Assembly (NCBI GenBank): GCA_003864495.1
Contig: ML133465.1
Coordinates: 434,001-498,000 of the forward strand
DNA from: Nemopilema nomurai
Lineage: Eukaryota > Cnidaria > Scyphozoa > Rhizostomeae > Rhizostomatidae
Length of the DNA: 64,000 nt
Direction of reading: 5' to 3'
The position numbers and the translations under genes are program-made. The notes under the pieces were generated by a model. The model worked only from the letters and a program-made list of their open reading frames with translations, did no database searches and had not been told where the DNA came from. Every line of letters starts with the position of its first letter. The stretch's first letter is position 1. Shown here piece by piece: positions 58,401-64,000 of the stretch.

Positions 58401-60458
58401 TAATGTTCCTAAATCTTGACCAGACAATTTTTCTGCAGGAATAATTATCAGAAGGTGAAAAAGATGTACCACAAAACTGATTTGGAAATCAACATAAAAA
58501 GTGACTATGCTGCATAAGGTTCATTTGTTACTTTGTTACTTAGCAACATCTTAGGTATATTGTTATGATAATCCTATATAAAAATGCTTACCAATAAACA
58601 GAGCTAAGATGTGGCCATCATATAAATCTTCTGCAATGTCTCTAACAACTATTCTCATGTCTTGCAGAACATCATTTATCCAGTCAGAGAGTACCTGAAT
58701 GAAAATAAGAACAAGAATGACAAACATGATGCAATGAGCTTTCAAACAGCTCCCGACTTTGGGCCAAATTTGTAATTAAAAGAATTAAATAACATGGAAT
58801 ATTAATGATGAAGTATTAGCAATTCAAGACCTCAGATACTAATCATTTGCGAGACTACATGACAAATGCACAAGGACTAGTTTGTGTGTGGAAATGTTTT
58901 TATACCTTACACAATTCCCTGACTTTGTGGTCATCTAAGGAATTTGGTGCAACCATGTATCTTTCTTGCCCTTCATCTAAAAAGAGTGAACACATGAGGA
59001 ATAGAATAAATGAAAGTCAAGCCTAACAATGAGCCTTTTAGATGGCAATTGATACATCACTCTCCACAGTGAATTGTTTCAACCATATTGTTTCTATCTT
59101 CATCCTGAGTTTCCTTTTTAAGAACAGCCTGTATGTCATATTTCATGAAAGCCCTGAAACTGTACATTCAATTCTCTTTTATCCACTGGTTTTTAAAAAA
59201 ACTTGGATTAAACCAATTAATTTGAACATTGGTACAACAAAGGGGTGAGTTTAAAAAAACTGTTTCAACTGGCCAATAAAATAGCAATCTGGTGTAAAGC
59301 CATTCAAATGTCAAAGGAGTTTATCTGCTTTTTGCTTTTTCTAATAATTTTCAATACGTGTAAAGATAAGAATATTTGATTAGTATCACCATTTTTCAAA
59401 ATAATAAAATCACATTCATTGAAATGCATTCCTATGATACAGTGACATCACAATTGTGTAAAAAAGTTGACTGAATTATAATCAAGGTACTAAACAAACC
59501 TAGAAGAAATGAATCTGGGGAAACAGCAACAGTTGGTGATGTTGGATCTTCAATTGATTTTTTACCTTGCTCCTCTAGCTCATTAACTAAAAAACAAAGT
59601 TCAGCTTGTTATTAACCAAGCTAAGCTTCACACAATTCATTTGGTGACAAGTGCAAAAGAAAATTATATAAGATTTTAACTTAATATCATACCTATAACG
59701 AGAAAACAATTTTGCTAAATTATTGATAATATGATAAAGAAATTATTTTATATGATGTAAAATAACTTTTCCACAGCATCGTTTTGCACTATTAAGAATA
59801 ACCAGATTATTAACCAGATGAAAACCAGTTTATTTTATGAACAATAGAGACATCAGATTACCAACCTTATGTTGACATATCTCTTTATAGAGTTTTAGAT
59901 CGTTTAATTTTACTGCCGCATATCTTTGCTCCTTTATAAAAGTTTGGTTTTCAGTGATAATAATTAAGAAATGATATAGAATTTTAAGATAATGAATTTT
60001 GAATAATGAATTTTTCTTCTTTGCTGGAGCGCCGCTTATCATGCAGCGATTTTAGGAATGTTTGAATTCCAACATTGTCTAAGAACTTCTCAGATGTATT
60101 AATTTTACCTCTAGATCATAAACTTGAATACCATACACAGTTGTCACAATCTTAACAAACATAACATTTTACTTTGGCAACAAAGCGTTACCAATAGACA
60201 CATAAAAACCTTCGAACGACAGCACATATGGTTTCTGTTTAACGCGGTTAGGGGAATCTTTGTACATAGGCCAAATTTTCTGACACCTTTCGAGCCCCCA
60301 TTTTCCAACACCTTTCGATTAAAAGGACAAGAGCGTGGTAACTTCAAATTCACAAGTCAATTACCTTCCTTTTCGGCTTTTCTGTTTCGTCGTGTCAATG
60401 TTCCCATCCAACCTTTATCTCTTTTTAAAGTACCTCCAGGAGAAGGCGAGGTCGCCAT
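55470..60458 (-). CDS. parva: Parvin (actopaxin/affixin family), 13 exons
   Basis: Parvin is the actin- and ILK-binding adaptor of the ILK-PINCH-parvin complex at integrin adhesions. Exons in transcript order: 60458-60365, 59586-59500, 58976-58906, 58694-58592, 58432-58292, 57949-57835, 57672-57614, 57198-57176, 56931-56870, 56580-56512, 56186-56085, 55768-55696 and 55543-55470. The product is about 357 residues, as usual for the family. The N-terminus is MATSPSPGG followed by a basic TLTRRNRKAEK. CH1 spans about 85-200 (DWINDVL, DLYDGHILALFI, LTEVTQ, KQKL). CH2 spans about 245-355 (RDAFDTLFDHAPEKL, FVNKHLGKLNLEV, FHDGVYFVLLIGLLEGYFVP, TLRVLYALFTKY). Exon 6 is one base short: the frame breaks after C-P-L-K-L-P and resumes as N-N-V-V-L-N-V-V-V-V-Q. 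This could be a sequencing error or a real lesion. The symbol is for the family; vertebrate alpha/beta/gamma splits need not apply. Confidence 0.92.
57176..57198 (-). other. 23-nt microexon of parvin
   Basis: Bordered by TTTTGCAG and GTATTT on the minus strand and needed to bring the phase from 2 (exon 7, ends TC) to 1 (exon 9, starts AG). It encodes K-D-N-E-S-R-Q in the linker between the two CH domains, just before the conserved E-R-D-A-F-D. Confidence 0.8.
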
Positions 60459-60620
60459 CTTTGTTGCTTGATAACCCACCCTCGTTATGAAGAGAGTTGT
60501 AACCGGAAATACGTAGGGCTCCACCCATTTTTGAATTTTTCATGAGGGCAGAGAAGCCCAATTTCAGGAAGGCCGTAAAAGTCACAAAAACTTAGTCTAG
60601 TTAGAGAAAGTTCAATGGTC
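60459..60620 (-). promoter_or_regulatory. Probable parvin promoter and 5' UTR region
   Basis: Lies immediately upstream of the ATG at 60458. Locally it is richer in GC and CpG than the surrounding AT-rich DNA. No TATA box or splice acceptor is seen before the ATG (context CAACAAAGATGG). Boundaries are approximate. Confidence 0.35.
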
Positions 60621-61821
60621 TATGACCCTTGACCCGGTGTTCCTTGTCAGTTTTCTATACAGCGACCTTGAGCACAGCCGCATTCACGGCTGCCAGGGCC
60701 TTCAGCCAATAGTAAATTTGGGCCCCTTAAATTGTGCCAAAAAATTTTGGTTCAGGTTCAGGCTAATTTGGTTAGTCGGCGACACTTTCTATCAGCTTTA
60801 CAAAATTTGTTCGGGGCCCCCTAAAAGGAGAATTCTTAGAGGGCATCTGTTCTCAAGCTTGGAGACTGGGAAGTAACACGGAATTCTGAAGGACTTCTCT
60901 AGTTGCTTCTAAACCGCGTTGAACTAGGAGTGGAGGGATAGGTCCAATGCTTTCATATTTCATGGCTATCACTCCAATGTTTGTCACCGATCATGGTCCA
61001 TTTAAGGAAGGAAGTGTTGACATTTCCAGCAACCCGACCTTCCTTTCAGATGCTGTTCTGATCAAGACTTCCGCTGGAATGAATATTGTCAGGGTTGATA
61101 ATGCTGGGACAGTCACTGCCTGATGCCTACGCAATCAAAATGTTTGGGTGGCTGAAGAATGCATTGTTTATGCGACTCAACCAACTCAGATACACTAACC
61201 AGAGAGGTATATCCGTCACACTGAAAATAACTTTCAGATAAGAAAGAGCGGTTTCGATAAATATGGAATCCAATAGTTTTGTACATCTAAACTTTATGTT
61301 TACTGTTTTTATGATAGTATTTTCAGGCTCTGGGTGGTATACAGAATTCCCTTAGGGCTAGACACTTTAACCGCAGCGTCTTTGGCAAAGTGCAGAATGA
61401 ACCATTATCAACAAGGTTGACGAAAGTTGACATTTCAAGAACAATAGTAAGTTAGCAGTGTTACAATGTCGGAACAATCTAGCTACGTTGGAAAACGGAC
61501 AAACAATGTAATTTTTGCGCAAAATTTCTTCATCTTCCCTGAAAATTGGAATCTGTAAAATTCTAAATTTGTCATTTGTCAGAAGCTAGCAGTAATTACT
61601 AATGAGGAACTCCAAATGCTAGTTTCGGTTCAAATGGTGTGTTCGGTGGGAAGACTTATAAATGTTAAAAACTTTGCAAGGAAATGTATTGATAGGAGCG
61701 AAGGTCGACTATTTTTATGACGTCATGCAGAGCAATAAAGGCAGCGAAACTGGAGCTGGTCAACAACATGAGCAAGTATGGGAAAACTGCGTATTAAAGA
61801 CGATTAGCGATTTATGTAACA
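60621..61821. other. Spacer with possible small ORF
   Basis: A 58-codon plus-strand ORF at 60947-61123 (starts MLSYFMAITPMF, ends NAGTVTA) has coding-like composition but no recognised domain. GGGCCCC motifs at about 60722 and 60816 in opposite sense could mark a small MITE. No gene is supported. Confidence 0.35.
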
Positions 61822-61980
61822 AACTAGAACAAGGGCTCCGACGCCGGTTGGAAAGTGGAGGGGCCAAGGAAGACTTTAACAATCATAACAAAAGATATTA
61901 AGAAAAGCTCTATTGTTCTACAAAAAAATGCGGGGGCCATGGCCCCCCCGCCCCCTTCCCCCTTCGTCGGAGGCCCTATA
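61822..61980. mobile_element. Short MITE-like element
   Basis: AAGGGCTCCGACGCC near 61831 is the inverted counterpart of CGTCGGAGGCCCTA near 61965-61978. The interior ends in a C-rich tract containing GGGGGCCATGGCCCCCCC. The target duplication is not clear (a TAGAA string lies on both sides). Confidence 0.5.
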
Positions 61981-63358
61981 GAATATGTATAAAACGAAGC
62001 AGAAGAGTCACTTTTTACTGAACAATAATTATGTGAATGATATTGACAATGGTTAAAGTTCAATGTTGAAAGAAGGCAAAGAAAATTATAAATAAAATTG
62101 CCTTGTTCTGCAGCCCTCTTTCTTATCGACTGCTGTTGTACGATACGTCTGAGATCCATTTTCCACTATTCCCTCACTTTTCTCAGTAAACTAGCCTTGC
62201 AACATTAAATTGTTTTAAACAAAATGATGCGAAGGCCAGTTCCGCGGTGCACCGAATGCACGTGAAGCCATTTCCGTGTTTCAGAGTTGTTTGCACAGAG
62301 GGATTCGTTGAATTGGATATAATTCAACTAAACTAGGGGCTGGGAACGGATCAGGTCACATAAACATTCGAATTCCAAGTACCAAAAAGTTGATCATTGA
62401 TATTACTTGAAAATGCTCTCAAAATGATAAATTTAAAATTATGTTTCAATATAAAAAATGAACATTAAAATTTACTTTGTCCTCTGATTATGTTGGGTAA
62501 AAGTCGAAAAAACGAAACTATAATAATATGCCCAAGTTAGACATCTATTATATAATCACTGTTATATCATAATCAAGGCAGAGCATTATAAAACATAGGT
62601 CATTGGGTCACATGAAAATTTTAACTTATTTTTGGTTTTTAGGACTTCCTTGGAATATGCATGTTAGTTTGCAGCTGTTGACTATTAGATAAGATCTTCA
62701 CGCCAGAAATCACGTCAATAAATAAATACAGAAAAAACTCTCATTAAAGTATCTATCATTAAAACTGATATAATAATATGAGTGTAGAGTACTAGCGCAG
62801 TAGTGACGTCATAACGTAAAACGGCATTGCCTCTTTTGTTTGCAAAACCTCTATAGAAATGTGAGAACCACCAAAGAATCATATGTTCAACAAATGAGAC
62901 AAAATTTTGTATTTTTATGTCATAGCTCGATAATAAGAAAGTAGAGATAGCAAGTTAATACAATTCATTTTGCGTGGATTTCAATGAAAATATACTTCCC
63001 TCTCATGCTAACAAAAAGATATAATTACAAATATATGCTGTGTCATACTTAAAAACATACATAAGTGGGTAGATAATATGTCAGGATGGTGAAATTTAAT
63101 ACATTAATAAAATATACTGTGACAAAAAACTTTAACGCTTAATTTAGGTGTGATGGTATTAGAAACAAAAAAGAAGCCCATATCACTTAATTCCTTATCA
63201 TTTTCATATGCAATAAAATTCCCTAATATTATCGATAAAATTTGCTTACACAAAATACAGCAACAGATACCTGTGTTCACAATATACTGAAAAATATTTA
63301 CACCGCTGTTTCAAAGTAATATTCATGCTTAAACTTTCGAATTAACTCTGTCCTTCTT
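61981..63358. other. AT-rich spacer before the EF-hand exon
   Basis: No gene is supported. The right end (63180-63358) should contain the 3' UTR of the EF-hand gene; AATAAA-type strings occur in both orientations but none is decisive. Confidence 0.45.
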
Positions 63359-63532
63359 TTATGTCAAATGGACTTTCAAGAACTCGTTGTAAGAAACTTT
63401 TCCTGTCATGTTTTTGTCAAAATATGACATCAGCTGAAAGAACTCCTCCTCTGACAAATCGATCTTGAATTTTCGTAGCATTTGCCTTAGTTCAACGGCA
63501 GTGCACGCGCCGGTTCCCGCACGATCGGCAGC
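63359..63532 (-). CDS. Last exon of an EF-hand protein (5' part outside window)
   Basis: 58 codons from an acceptor (GATTCTAG, AG at 63534-63533) to TAA at 63361-63359, phase 0. The exon reads A-A-D-R-A-G-T-G-A-C-T-A-V-E-L-R, then LRQMLRKFKIDLSEEEFFQL, then FDKNMTGKVSYNEFLKVHLT. The last EF-hand loop is D-K-N-M-T-G-K-V-S-Y-N-E, with D at position 1 and E at position 12, but M and K at positions 4 and 7 are poor, so calcium binding may be weak. The earlier loop (D-R-A-G-T-G-A) is also imperfect. The sequence resembles the C-terminus of EFCAB6-like proteins, an inference that needs a search. Confidence 0.7.
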   Translation of the reverse strand, partial: AADRAGTGACTAVELRQMLRKFKIDLSEEEFFQLMSYFDKNMTGKVSYNEFLKVHLT

Positions 63533-64000
63533 CTAGAATCAAATTTTGTTATTCCGTATAATTTTTTGTAAAAATTAACATAAACAATTTCATTAAGAGA
63601 TGGAAAAACATAATTGCATCCGAATGAAATTAATACCTAAAATATTCACCTCGAAACAGCACGCGAAGTTAGCACTGAGTACATTGAATAGAAAGAAATT
63701 AATTTTTTACACCTAATAAACAATATGCTACACATAAGGACACGTTATTTATGTCTGAATGAATAATTAAGATACGAGACGTCAACCTTGAGGGAGTACT
63801 AAAAGCGCATGTTCCATTTGTGTTGAAAAAGCGAATTTTCTCTATTTTCTCTACCTCTTTATCTAAAACAAACTGCAAACGGTAATAGCAGATAAAACAG
63901 GATCATTTGTGCTCTAATAATGGAGGGATCATCACGGAAAGGCTTACATACAATAGTGAATAAAAAATAATTTCAGTAAAAGGTTTCCAGTACTGTTTCT
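63533..64000 (-). other. Intron upstream of the last EF-hand exon
   Basis: AT-rich; no further exon was found before the window edge, so the preceding exon lies to the right. Confidence 0.5.

Overview
The window is animal nuclear DNA, AT-rich, with short multi-exon genes separated by long repeat-filled introns and spacers. The gene content points to a cnidarian: EGF exons joined to a fibrinogen-like tail of a cnidarian type, apple-plus-F-type-lectin proteins, a parvin with many introns, and decayed non-LTR retroelements. The phylum is an inference and the class cannot be settled from sequence alone.

Layout. Positions 1-3561 hold the 3' part of an EGF/fibrinogen-like gene on the + strand. Six EGF exons lie on exact 284-bp tandem units, a seventh unit is cut off, and two fibrinogen-like exons follow. 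Positions 3648-11941 are a satellite of about 1.05-kb units that begins inside this gene's 3' flank. Positions 13444-19152 hold a two-exon apple/F-type-lectin gene (+) with a 5-kb intron. That intron contains a dead LINE-like element (minus strand) split by a hAT-type MITE with an intact 8-bp target duplication. Positions 22345-23067 (-) hold an intronless paralogue. Positions 23.1-33.9 kb are gene-poor and carry a Mutator-like MITE family and a 29-bp minisatellite rich in TCF/LEF-like motifs.

Positions 33891-50872 (+) hold the main discovery candidate: a 21-exon gene for a secreted protein of about 1,691 residues. All its intron phases agree and I cannot assign a family. Positions 51.4-54.5 kb carry a small cysteine-rich ORF (-), two related fragments and an LTR-retroelement tail. 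Positions 55470-60458 (-) hold a complete 13-exon parvin gene, which includes a 23-nt microexon and an apparent 1-nt deletion in exon 6. The right end has the last exon of an EF-hand gene (63359-63532, -).

Functionally, the left genes and the large gene look secreted or extracellular (EGF/fibrinogen-like, lectin-like, a large beta-rich and coiled-coil protein). Parvin works inside the cell at integrin adhesions. No operon-like logic links them. Gene models come from reading splice sites and phase by eye, with no transcript support.
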